The position numbers were made by a program, and so were the translations under genes. A DNA stretch of 33,122 nucleotides, from contig CAMAKJ010000004.1 of NCBI GenBank assembly GCA_945836055.1, forward strand, positions 1 through 33,122, given 5' to 3'. The notes below the pieces were generated by a model. The model was not told the origin of the DNA, made no database searches, and saw nothing but the letters and a program-made list of their open reading frames with translations. The DNA is from an uncultured Clostridia bacterium (GTDB lineage: Bacteria; Bacillota; Clostridia; Oscillospirales; Oscillospiraceae). Positions 1 to 7,306 of this stretch are shown here, in pieces (the first letter of the stretch is position 1; each line of letters begins with the position of its first letter).

Positions 1-806
1 CCAACGGCTCCTCCTGGAACATCGCCAAGTCCGTCTTTGACGCCCTGGGGGCCAAAACCTACGTCATCAACGCCGAGCCTGACGGCTACAACATCAACAA
101 GGACGCCGGCTCCACCCACATTGAGGTGCTGCAGCGCTATGTGTTGGAAAACGGCCTGGACGTGGGCTTTGCCTACGACGGCGACGCCGACCGCTGCATG
201 TGCGTGGACGAGAAGGGCAATATCGTCACCGGCGACCACATTCTGTACATCTACGGCAAGTACATGAAGGAGCGGGGCAAGCTCCTGGGCAACACCGTGG
301 TCACCACCATCATGTCCAACTTTGGCCTCTACAAGGCCTTCGACGAGCTGGGTATCGGCTACGCCAAGACCAAGGTGGGCGACAAATACGTCTATGAGTA
401 TATGATGCAGAACGGCTGCCGTCTGGGCGGCGAGCAGAGCGGACACATCATTTTTTCCAAATACGCCACCACCGGCGACGGCATTCTCACCAGCCTGAAG
501 ATCATGGAAGCCATGCTGGCAAAGAAGAAGACCCTGAGCCAGCTGTGCGAGGGCTTCACCTTCTACCCCCAGGTTCTGAAGAATGTCCGGGTCGCCGACA
601 AGCCCGCCGCTCAGTCCGATCCTGACGTCCAGAAGGCCGTGGCGGAGGTCACTGCCAAGCTGGGGGACACCGGCCGCATTCTGGTGCGGGAATCCGGCAC
701 CGAGCCGGTAATCCGGGTTATGGTGGAGGCCGAGAGCAAGGAAATCTGCGAGCAGTATGTGGACTACGTTGTGGACACCATCCGCGCCAAGGGCCACTGC
801 GTGTAA
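1..806 (+). CDS. glmM: Phosphoglucosamine mutase, C-terminal 267 residues (5' end outside window)
   Basis: Converts glucosamine-6-phosphate to glucosamine-1-phosphate for UDP-GlcNAc and peptidoglycan synthesis, in the cytoplasm. The reading frame is open from base 3, so the gene starts before the window; the family is about 445-450 residues, so roughly 60% is visible. Visible signatures are the Mg-binding loop YDGDADRC, the sugar-binding loop GGEQSGHIIF, and the C-terminal phosphate-binding loop RESGTEPVIRVMVEAE. GEQSGH, rather than the GEMSGH typical of phosphomannomutase/phosphoglucomutase, favours GlmM within this superfamily. The catalytic phosphoserine would lie upstream of the window and cannot be checked. 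The gene ends in front of a shared hairpin terminator and converges on the cobalamin operon. Confidence 0.88.
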   Translation, partial: NGSSWNIAKSVFDALGAKTYVINAEPDGYNINKDAGSTHIEVLQRYVLENGLDVGFAYDGDADRCMCVDEKGNIVTGDHILYIYGKYMKERGKLLGNTVVTTIMSNFGLYKAFDELGIGYAKTKVGDKYVYEYMMQNGCRLGGEQSGHIIFSKYATTGDGILTSLKIMEAMLAKKKTLSQLCEGFTFYPQVLKNVRVADKPAAQSDPDVQKAVAEVTAKLGDTGRILVRESGTEPVIRVMVEAESKEICEQYVDYVVDTIRAKGHCV

Positions 807-849
807 ACGTAGGAATGCAAAATGCTGAAACCAATGAGCATGTAGTATT

Positions 850-889
850 AAAACGGAGCGCCGTCCCGGCTGGGGTGGCGCTCCGTTTT
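850..889. terminator. Bidirectional intrinsic terminator
   Basis: A perfect 13-bp inverted repeat (AAAACGGAGCGCC / GGCGCTCCGTTTT) with a 14-nt loop. A-tract and T-tract are symmetric, so it can end both glmM on the plus strand and the convergent cobalamin operon on the minus strand, whose last stop codon is at its edge. Confidence 0.85.
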
Positions 890-1441
890 CTATGGGATTG
901 GGGAATAGGTTTTTCCGGTCACGGCGTAGCCCCGGCCGGGCTTTGGCTGCCATTGGTAGCGGTTTTTCCCTTCCTCTGGGAATAGCGATTCCATGACGGC
1001 GGCAATGACGCCGCCGTGGGTTACAATCACCGTGTCCCGGTCGGTTTCCAGAACCGGCCGCAGCGCCCGGAGAACGCGGCGCTTCATCTGCTCTCCGCTT
1101 TCCCCGCCGGGGGGCGGCGTACGCTCCGGGTCGGCATCCAGCCACGCCTGGTATGCCGGGTCGTCTTTTAACTGTTCATAGCTGTGCATTTCAAAGGCGC
1201 CGAAGTCGATTTCCCGGAAATCCGGGCAGACTTCACAGTTTACGTCTCCAAAAAGAACGGCGAGCGTCTCCCGGCACCGCAGCATGGGGCTGGTGAGAAA
1301 CCGGGCGTCGCCCACAGAAATGCGGGGCTGATTCTCCAGCGCCGTCCTACCCCCTTCCGACAGGGGCAGATCGGTGCTGCCGCAGTACAGGTGCCGCTCG
1401 TTTGCCAGCGTCATCCCGTGGCGGATGAGGTACACCGTCAT
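890..1441 (-). CDS. cobC: Histidine phosphatase, alpha-ribazole-5'-phosphate phosphatase (CobC) type
   Basis: Branch-1 histidine phosphatase of 183 residues. The N-terminal YLIRHGMTLAN contains the RHG motif with the phosphorylated His. The second arginine region is in SPMLRCRETL, an acidic EIDFGAFE segment follows, and the second catalytic His is in VIVTHGGV. CobC removes phosphate from alpha-ribazole-5'-phosphate (or from adenosylcobalamin phosphate) in nucleotide-loop assembly. The family as such is promiscuous; the specific role comes from being the last gene of an operon with cobT, cobU and cobS. I chose the start at YLIRHG: it overlaps the preceding stop by an ATGA, while an upstream in-frame extension would run deep into the previous gene and lacks family homology. 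Confidence 0.85.
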   Translation of the reverse strand: MTVYLIRHGMTLANERHLYCGSTDLPLSEGGRTALENQPRISVGDARFLTSPMLRCRETLAVLFGDVNCEVCPDFREIDFGAFEMHSYEQLKDDPAYQAWLDADPERTPPPGGESGEQMKRRVLRALRPVLETDRDTVIVTHGGVIAAVMESLFPEEGKNRYQWQPKPGRGYAVTGKTYSPIP

Positions 1442-1812
1442 TTGAGCCGCTCCTCCAGGCCGCAGAAGATCCGGCTGACCCGGGCAGCCTCTCCGGACAG
1501 ATACCGGCACGTCAGGCCGTTCATCTGCCGCCACGAGCGCATGTCCGCCCCCATGGGCACCACCCCTGCGGAGATGTCCCGGCAGATCAGAATGCTGTCC
1601 CGCCACTGTTCCCGGTGGGACTGAAAATAAGCCACGGCATCCACTCCCGACCGGGCGCAGGCGTAGGTAAATTCCTCAATGTGGTCAATGCACCGTCTGG
1701 AAAAGTCGATTTCCCCGCCGGTGCAGGTAAAAATGTCCGCCGGCTTCAGGTCGAACGTGGATTTCGCAAAATCCAGTTTTCCCTGATAGGCACCGCCGAT
1801 AATCAGTACCAT
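1438..1812 (-). CDS. Short CobU-like protein (124 aa), second CobU paralog
   Basis: Resembles adenosylcobinamide kinase / adenosylcobinamide-phosphate guanylyltransferase (CobU) but is only 124 residues against about 180. It starts with a P-loop-like GGAYQGKLDFA (residues 6-16), in which the usual Ser/Thr after GK is Leu. The C-terminal half has DISAGVVPMGADMRSWRQ (about 79-96), which matches the NEVGxGIVP...R.(F)R stretch of classical CobU. The middle section carrying the guanylylated His (RHxxxR) is absent. It lies 9 bp after cobS and overlaps cobC by ATGA, so it is translated within the corrinoid operon. It may be a partner or regulatory subunit for the full-length CobU at 2559-3104, or a degenerate copy; the function is not established by sequence alone. 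Confidence 0.7.
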   Translation of the reverse strand: MVLIIGGAYQGKLDFAKSTFDLKPADIFTCTGGEIDFSRRCIDHIEEFTYACARSGVDAVAYFQSHREQWRDSILICRDISAGVVPMGADMRSWRQMNGLTCRYLSGEAARVSRIFCGLEERLK

Positions 1813-1821
1813 ACGCTCCTC

Positions 1822-2562
1822 CTAAATCAGTGCGTACACCGCCACGGCGCACGCTTCGCCCACAGTCAGGGCATAACCGGAAATATCCCCGTTCATACCT
1901 TCAAGAGACTTGTACCCCCGGTGCAGAGCCAGTGCGTACCCCGCCAGGCACCCGAGCAGGGCAAAGCCGTACTTCCCGCAGAGCAGGAACCCCGCCGCCA
2001 GAAAGGCCGCCAGCATACCGGCGAGAATCCACTGGTGGGCTTTGTTCTTTTCCTGGGCGGCATACTGGCTGGTGGCCATGGGCGGCAGGCCCTTCACCGC
2101 GAGAGCTGAGCAGCACCGGCTGACGGCGGGAATCAGGATCAGAATTCGCCAGTCCGCCGTCTCCGGTACGGAAGCCAGCAGGGCAAACTGGGTCAGCATC
2201 AGCAAGCACAGGCCAATGACCGCAAAGGAACCGACGTGGGAGTCCTTCAGAATCGCCCGGCGCTTTTCCAGGTCCCGGCAGGATTTCACCGCGTCGGTCA
2301 CGTCCATAAACCCGTCCAGATGGAGAAATCCCGTTAAAACGAAGGGGCAGGCGCAGAGAATCAGTCCGCTCACCAGGCTGGGCAGGCGCAGCAGGCGGAC
2401 AAGCCAGGCCAGCACCGCCCAGATGCCGCCGATTTTCAGTCCCACCACCGGCAGGAACAGCAGCATCTGCCCACGTGCCTTCTCATCCCAGAGATTTCCG
2501 GGAAAGGGAATGGCGCAGAACATGGACTGGCACATGGCAAAGCCGTAAAGCAGCCGTTTCAC
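1822..2562 (-). CDS. cobS: Adenosylcobinamide-GDP ribazoletransferase (cobalamin synthase)
   Basis: Integral membrane enzyme (246 aa) that joins adenosylcobinamide-GDP to alpha-ribazole(-phosphate), the last major step of cobalamin assembly. The acidic Mg-binding motif is in GFLHLDGFMDVTDA (Asp83, 87, 90), followed by the family motif LKDSHVGSF (about 105-113). Several hydrophobic segments are visible (about 35-55, 62-82, 112-130, and two or three near the C-terminus), as expected. The start is GTG, overlapping the cobU stop as GTGA, which implies translational coupling. Confidence 0.93.
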   Translation of the reverse strand: MKRLLYGFAMCQSMFCAIPFPGNLWDEKARGQMLLFLPVVGLKIGGIWAVLAWLVRLLRLPSLVSGLILCACPFVLTGFLHLDGFMDVTDAVKSCRDLEKRRAILKDSHVGSFAVIGLCLLMLTQFALLASVPETADWRILILIPAVSRCCSALAVKGLPPMATSQYAAQEKNKAHQWILAGMLAAFLAAGFLLCGKYGFALLGCLAGYALALHRGYKSLEGMNGDISGYALTVGEACAVAVYALI

Positions 2563-3104
2563 AGCGGCAGCACCCCCTTATAAACAATCGGATTTCCGGC
2601 GGTGACCTCAATTACAGTGTCGCAGGCCGCCGCGAGACACCGGTCGATTCCGGCGAGACTTTTCCGGTAAAGCTCCGTGATCTCGTCGTAGCGCTGGGCG
2701 TCGGCGTAGATGTAGTCGCTGACCACCACCGCGTGCTTCACGGCTCCGAGAAACGCAATCAGCTCGTCGGCGCACCGCTTCGCGCCCTCCAGGTCCAGTT
2801 CGTAGTTCTTTTCCCGGGGAAACAGAGCGTTCTGCAGCAGGGCCGTGGCGCTGTCCACCAGAAACGTACCGTTTTTGTCCGCCCTGTCCAGGCAGGACAG
2901 CATATTTTTCTCGCACTCCACGGTTTCAAACCCCAGCCCCGCACGGTCTGCCACATGCCGCCGGATGCGATCGTAGTCCTCCTCGTCTGTGGGAATCATG
3001 GTCGCCACATAGTAGCGCTTTCCCTCCCCGGACAGCTTCACCGCCAGCTGCTGGGCCAGGGTGGATTTTCCGTTTTTCGCGCCGCCGGAGAGAAAAACCG
3101 TCAT
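2559..3104 (-). CDS. cobU: Adenosylcobinamide kinase / adenosylcobinamide-phosphate guanylyltransferase
   Basis: Activates salvaged or newly made adenosylcobinamide by phosphorylation and GMP transfer, giving the substrate of CobS. The 181-residue protein has the P-loop GGAKNGKST (7-15), the YYVATM strand, and RIRRHVADR, whose His50 corresponds to the guanylylated histidine of CobU. The C-terminal AACDTVIEVTAGNP fits the family. It differs from textbook CobU where NEVGxGIVP is expected: here the segment reads VVSDYIYADAQRYDE. That missing motif is present in the short paralog two genes downstream. Start and stop overlap both neighbours by four bases (ATGA with cobT, GTGA with cobS). Confidence 0.88.
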   Translation of the reverse strand: MTVFLSGGAKNGKSTLAQQLAVKLSGEGKRYYVATMIPTDEEDYDRIRRHVADRAGLGFETVECEKNMLSCLDRADKNGTFLVDSATALLQNALFPREKNYELDLEGAKRCADELIAFLGAVKHAVVVSDYIYADAQRYDEITELYRKSLAGIDRCLAAACDTVIEVTAGNPIVYKGVLPL

Positions 3105-4195
3105 GTTTTCCCCTCCACCGTGAACTGGTCGCCCTGGCGGATCTCGTCTAAGTACCCGTCGTCAATACCCGCCTGATCAAAGGTCGCCATATTGTTGATG
3201 ATGGCACAGGCGGCGGAGAGCACCTGGAAGGCCAGCGGACAGCCGCTTCCCTCCCCCAGGCGCATCCCCAGCTGGAACAGGGGCTGCAAGTCCATGGCCT
3301 CCATAGCAAGGCGGTAGCCGATTTCAAAGGACGCATGGCTGGGAATCAGATAGCCCCGGGCCTCCGGGCACAGCCGAACGGCGCACAGCGCCGCCACGGC
3401 GGAGATAAAGCCGTCGATGACCACCGGACGGCGGGAGGCCGCCGCGCCCAGAAACGCGCCGCACATGGCGGCAATGTCAAAGCCGCCTACCTTTGCCAGC
3501 ACGTCCACCGGGTCATTTCTTTCCGGCCGGTTGACGGCGATAGCCTGACGGATGACCTCCTTTTTCCGGCGGAAGCTGTCATCGGTGATGCCGCCCCCCC
3601 TGCCGGTGACGGTCTCCACGTCCGCAGACAGCAGAACAGCCAGAATTGCGGAAGAGGTTGTGGTGTTGCCGATGCCCATTTCTCCCACGCCCAGAGCGTC
3701 GGCATCGGTATTGCGTGCCAGCTCCGCGCCGGTAAGGATGGCGGTGACCGCCTGCTCCCGGGTCATGGCAGGGCCATAGGTCATATTCCGGGTGCCGTAG
3801 GCGATTTTCCGGTTCACAACCGCCTTGTCCCGGATATCGGCGTTGACGCCCACGTCGCACACCGTGATGCCGCTGCCAAAGTGCTTTGCCAGCACGCTGG
3901 CCCCGGTTTTCGCCCGGGTGAGATTCACCGTCTGCATCAGCGTCACGGAATGGGGCGCGCTGGACACCCCCTCCGCCACCACGCCGTTGTCGGCGGCGAA
4001 GACCAGCAGATGGGTTTTTTCCATCCGGTTGTGCACCCGCCCGGTGATGCCCGCCAGCTGGATGGACAGGTCTTCCAGCCGCCCCAGACTTCCGGGAGGC
4101 TTGGCAAGCTCCGCCTGACGCTTCCGGGCTTCCGCCATGGCCGCCTCGTCCAGCGGCTGAATGATCGACAACAGTTCTTTCAGTTTTGTTTCCAT
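3101..4195 (-). CDS. cobT: Nicotinate-nucleotide--dimethylbenzimidazole phosphoribosyltransferase
   Basis: Makes alpha-ribazole-5'-phosphate from nicotinate mononucleotide and a lower-ligand base. The 364-residue protein shows the family pattern: RQAELAKPPGSLGRLE near the N-terminus, FAADNGVVAEGVS, the glycine-rich GEMGIGNTTTSSA, RGGGITDD, and the catalytic-Glu region RLGEGSGCPLAF with INNMATFDQAGI after it. I place the start at METKLKELL because GGAGG precedes it by 7 nt. A longer in-frame extension has a low-complexity Gly/Ala leader that overlaps the upstream gene and is not CobT-like. The start overlaps the TIM-barrel gene by 16 bp. Base specificity (DMB, adenine or phenolics) cannot be read from the sequence. 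Confidence 0.95.
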   Translation of the reverse strand: METKLKELLSIIQPLDEAAMAEARKRQAELAKPPGSLGRLEDLSIQLAGITGRVHNRMEKTHLLVFAADNGVVAEGVSSAPHSVTLMQTVNLTRAKTGASVLAKHFGSGITVCDVGVNADIRDKAVVNRKIAYGTRNMTYGPAMTREQAVTAILTGAELARNTDADALGVGEMGIGNTTTSSAILAVLLSADVETVTGRGGGITDDSFRRKKEVIRQAIAVNRPERNDPVDVLAKVGGFDIAAMCGAFLGAAASRRPVVIDGFISAVAALCAVRLCPEARGYLIPSHASFEIGYRLAMEAMDLQPLFQLGMRLGEGSGCPLAFQVLSAACAIINNMATFDQAGIDDGYLDEIRQGDQFTVEGKT

Positions 4196-4953
4196 ACCCA
4201 ATCCTCCAAAATTCCCCGTTCCTGCAGCCAAAGCACCGCCGGAGCCGCCTGACGCACTTCCAGGGTAAATGTTGCCCCGGGGCACGCCGATTCTGCCGTC
4301 CGCAGAAGGCTTTCCAGCGAAATCGTGCCCTCTCCCGGCAGACTGTGGCTGTCGTAAGAGCCGTCGTTATTGTGAATGTGAAAATGGGACAGCCAAGGAG
4401 CGCATTTTTTCAGCCACTCCTCCGCCGGAACCGGGGAATAGGCATTCACATGCCCAACATCCAGGCACAGGCGCAATCGGGGATGGTCAACCGCCTGCAT
4501 AATATCCCCAAGCATCTCCGGCTGCCCCTCCAGCACATTTTCCAGGACAATATCCACCCCGGGGTCCTCCTTCAGAAAGTCCTTCCAGAACACGATGGAC
4601 TGCTCCGTATACCAGCAGGAAAAATACAGCCGGGGGTTGTATCCGCCGTGGATAATCACCTTCTCCGCGCCGTAACGCTTCGCCAGAGAGATGGCCTGCC
4701 GGTAGCGAAAGCGCGCTAAATCCCGGGCCTTGGGGTCAACGGCGCAGGGAAACAGCTCGCTGAAGGGTGCGTGGAGCAGTCGCCGGCTGACACCGTCAAT
4801 TTCCTGCTCCACAATCCCGTGGGTTTCGGCAAATTTCTCGTCCATATTCCACGCCGTGCAGTATTCCGCGATTTCCAGCCCCAGGCCGAACCCCTTTGCC
4901 GTATCAGCGGCGTCCGGCGCGATGGTGGAAAGGTAAATCTGATTCGGATTCAC
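4180..4953 (-). CDS. TIM-barrel protein of the sugar-phosphate isomerase / AP endonuclease 2 superfamily in the B12 operon
   Basis: 257-residue protein with the xylose-isomerase-like TIM-barrel pattern. Putative metal ligands sit at the usual barrel positions: His61 (LLHAP), His102 (VIIHGGY), Glu139 (VLENV), Asp165 and His168 (LDVGH), His190-194 (HFHIH), and Glu232 (TLEV), so it is probably an active metalloenzyme. The start is a GTG overlapping the S-component stop (GTGA), and the end overlaps cobT by 16 bp. It is therefore co-translated with corrinoid uptake and lower-ligand genes. The substrate is unknown; the superfamily includes sugar epimerases, isomerases and endonuclease IV, none of which has an obvious role here. 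A function in corrinoid or lower-ligand metabolism is inferred from operon position only. Confidence 0.85.
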   Translation of the reverse strand: MNPNQIYLSTIAPDAADTAKGFGLGLEIAEYCTAWNMDEKFAETHGIVEQEIDGVSRRLLHAPFSELFPCAVDPKARDLARFRYRQAISLAKRYGAEKVIIHGGYNPRLYFSCWYTEQSIVFWKDFLKEDPGVDIVLENVLEGQPEMLGDIMQAVDHPRLRLCLDVGHVNAYSPVPAEEWLKKCAPWLSHFHIHNNDGSYDSHSLPGEGTISLESLLRTAESACPGATFTLEVRQAAPAVLWLQERGILEDWVWKQN

Positions 4954-5663
4954 GGGTGCCCACTCCCCTCTTCCACCGCCAGAATGCCGTATTTCGTCTT
5001 AACCCGGTCCAGCTTCTCCAGCAGCGGTTTTCCCAGAAGCAGAAGCACCGCTGCCGTTGCAATGGCCTGATTCACATTCACGGCGAAGCCAGAAACGTAG
5101 AAGGCCATCGCGCCCTTCAGGGAGATTTTGGACAGCACCAGAAACACCGAACAGGTATCCAGCAGCGGCCCCACAAAAAACGCCACCGCGAGAAACCCGA
5201 ATAAGCCCATCACCACGGGCTTTCTGGGCAGCAGGTTTTTGGCAAACAGGAACCCCGCCAGCATGCCCCCCGCGCCGTAAGCCATCATCTGCCAGGGGGT
5301 GTAGGGTCCCTGGCTGTAGAAAAAGTTGCTGGCCAGGGCGCTGACCGCCCCCACCAGAAACCCGGACTCCGGGCCGAAGGCGATGCCGGCGATCATGATA
5401 ACGGCGAAAATCGCCTTGAAGCCGGGAACGGGAATGGCCACCCGCCCCGCTACCGCCAGGGCGCACATCACCGCCAGCAGCACCAGCTCCCGGGCCTGGG
5501 GGCGTCTGCCCTCAAAGGCCAGGAAAAAGGGAATCAGCAGCTCCACAATCACCAGCGTGCTGGTGACGTAATACGCCCGCCCGGGCAGGCGGCTTCCCAG
5601 CACCAGCGTCGCGGGAATCACTGCCAGAAACACGATTAACGTAGCAATATGGGATTTTTTCAT
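4950..5663 (-). CDS. ECF transporter S component, probably corrinoid/cobalamin-specific
   Basis: Membrane substrate-binding subunit of an energy-coupling factor importer (237 aa). About six hydrophobic segments are visible from the N-terminus (IATLIVFLAVIPATLVLG) to AIATAAVLLLLG. The central GFKAIFAVIMIAGIAFGPESGFLVGAVSALASNF region matches the AxxxA-rich S-component core that contacts EcfT. I chose the start after a GGGAGG site 7 nt upstream; it overlaps the EcfA stop as ATGA. Specificity is inferred: the operon has a cobalamin riboswitch and nucleotide-loop genes, so cobalamin, cobinamide or another precursor (such as alpha-ribazole) is likelier than a different vitamin. Assignment to a named subfamily such as CbrT is not possible by eye. 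Confidence 0.85.
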   Translation of the reverse strand: MKKSHIATLIVFLAVIPATLVLGSRLPGRAYYVTSTLVIVELLIPFFLAFEGRRPQARELVLLAVMCALAVAGRVAIPVPGFKAIFAVIMIAGIAFGPESGFLVGAVSALASNFFYSQGPYTPWQMMAYGAGGMLAGFLFAKNLLPRKPVVMGLFGFLAVAFFVGPLLDTCSVFLVLSKISLKGAMAFYVSGFAVNVNQAIATAAVLLLLGKPLLEKLDRVKTKYGILAVEEGSGHP

Positions 5664-7306
5664 GGAGTATCCTCCCGGTTTTTCCGGCACAGGGCAATCA
5701 CATCCTCCGCCGTGACAGCATTTTGGAACACATGGCGGCTCATGCGGTTGGCCGCCGTGGTGTAGAAGCTGTTGGCCCCAAAGAACCGCCGGGGCGTGTC
5801 GGTGGTGAGAATCTGCCCGTCAAAGAACATGCTCACCCAGTCGGCATACCGGGCGCAGAATTCCACGTCGTGGGACACCATGACGATGGTAATGCCCTCC
5901 GCCTTCAATTTTGCGAGAATCCCGGCGAAGGTCTCCTTGAAAAAGCAGTCGATTCCCTTGGTGGGCTCGTCCAGAAGCAGCAGCTTTGGCTGGGTCAAAA
6001 GCACCTTGGCAAGGGCGGCGCGCTGCTGCTCGCCGCCGGACAGGTCGTAGGGGTGGCTTTGCAAAAGGGGCGTAATCTGGCAAAGCGCCGCTGTTTTGGC
6101 AAGCAGTTCCTCGTCCCGGGTCATTTCCCGCAGGTCTTCCAGAACCGTCTTTCCCACGAACAGGCTCTTGGGGTCCTGGGGAAGCATGGCAAGGCAGCCC
6201 TGAAACAGATTGGGCGTCTTTTCCACAGGCCTTCCGAACACACGGATTTTCCCCCGGTAGGGCCTGCAGGTTCCGCACACGGCTTTGAGCATGGTGGATT
6301 TTCCCGCGCCGTTGCCGCCCACAATGGCGTACAGGCAGCCTCTGGGCACTTCCGCCGTCACCCCTCGGAGAACGTCCGGGCTGTCCTTTTCGTAGCGGAA
6401 CCACACTTCCTTCATGGAAAGGGCGCACTCCGCCGGTTCCGCGTTGCCCCGCTCCGGCAGGGCGGTGTGCTTCGGCGGCTCCGGAAAGGCGCGGCTGAGC
6501 CAGTTTCGCCCTTCCCGTACGGTCAGGGGGCACTCCCCCGTTCCCCCGGCACCGTAGAATACCCGGACGGGCGTCGGCATGGCGGAAAACATCCCGCTGC
6601 CGCTGCTCCAAAGGTGCTCTGCTGTGGCTCTGGGCGCGTCGTCCGCAATCACCCGGCCGCCGTCCATCATCACCGCCCGGTCGGCATAGGGAAAAATGTC
6701 CTCGATCCGGTGCTCCGTGATGATCACGGTGGTGCCCAGCTCCGTGTTGATTTTCCGCAGGGTATTCAGAAAGTCCGACGCCGCGATGGGGTCCAGCTGG
6801 CTGGTGGGCTCGTCCAGAATCAGCACCTCCGGCTGCATGGCCATGATGGAGGCCAGGTTCAGCAGCTGCTTCTGTCCGCCGGAGAGATTCGCCACGTCCC
6901 GGTGAAACCAGTCCTGGATGCCAAAGTAGCAGGCCATTTCCGCCACCCGGGCGCGCATGGTTTTCTGGTCGCAGCCCAGGCTCTCCAGGCCGAAGGCCAG
7001 CTCGTGCCAGACCTTATCCGTGACGATCTGGTCGTCGGGATTCTGCATCACAAAGCCGATTTTCCCGGCCTGCTCCCGCTGGGATAGCTCCGTCAGCGGC
7101 ACGCCGTCCAGCAAAATTTCACCGCTGCGTTTGCCGTAGGGGGTCAGCACCGTCTTCAGATGCCGCAGCAGGGTGGTTTTTCCGCTGCCGCTTTTGCCCC
7201 AGAGCACCACATATTCTCCCCTGTGGATGGTCAGATTCACATCCGACAGGGCGCTGCGTCCGCTGGGGTAGGAAAAGGTCAGATTTTGGATCTCGATCTG
7301 CGCCAT
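5660..7306 (-). CDS. ECF transporter ATPase, two ABC domains fused in one polypeptide
   Basis: 548-residue cytoplasmic energy module. The first ABC domain has Walker A GKSGSGKTT (37-45), LSGGQKQ (141-147) and LILDEPTSQLD (about 162). The second has GGNGAGKST (330-338), LSGGEQQRAALA (422-433) and LLLLDEPTKGID (about 442). EcfA1 and EcfA2 are separate in many Firmicutes, so a single double-length protein is the YkoD-like arrangement. The linker around residues 225-295 is Pro/Gly/Ala-rich. The start overlaps ecfT by 28 bp and the stop overlaps the S component by 4 bp. It is therefore a dedicated transporter rather than a shared ECF module, judging by gene order. Confidence 0.93.
   Translation of the reverse strand: MAQIEIQNLTFSYPSGRSALSDVNLTIHRGEYVVLWGKSGSGKTTLLRHLKTVLTPYGKRSGEILLDGVPLTELSQREQAGKIGFVMQNPDDQIVTDKVWHELAFGLESLGCDQKTMRARVAEMACYFGIQDWFHRDVANLSGGQKQLLNLASIMAMQPEVLILDEPTSQLDPIAASDFLNTLRKINTELGTTVIITEHRIEDIFPYADRAVMMDGGRVIADDAPRATAEHLWSSGSGMFSAMPTPVRVFYGAGGTGECPLTVREGRNWLSRAFPEPPKHTALPERGNAEPAECALSMKEVWFRYEKDSPDVLRGVTAEVPRGCLYAIVGGNGAGKSTMLKAVCGTCRPYRGKIRVFGRPVEKTPNLFQGCLAMLPQDPKSLFVGKTVLEDLREMTRDEELLAKTAALCQITPLLQSHPYDLSGGEQQRAALAKVLLTQPKLLLLDEPTKGIDCFFKETFAGILAKLKAEGITIVMVSHDVEFCARYADWVSMFFDGQILTTDTPRRFFGANSFYTTAANRMSRHVFQNAVTAEDVIALCRKNREDTP

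Noticed and set aside
1-806. Phosphomannomutase/phosphoglucomutase (ManB/Pgm)
   Set aside because: Same superfamily, but GGEQSGH and RVMVEAE are more typical of phosphoglucosamine mutase; the missing N-terminus leaves some doubt.
4196-4285. 30-residue N-terminal extension of CobT
   Set aside because: Gly/Ala-rich, inside the preceding gene, and a strong GGAGG lies before the internal ATG.
5723-7087. 454-residue plus-strand open frame opposite the ECF ATPase
   Set aside because: Mirror of a clear ABC ATPase with all catalytic motifs; composition is atypical.
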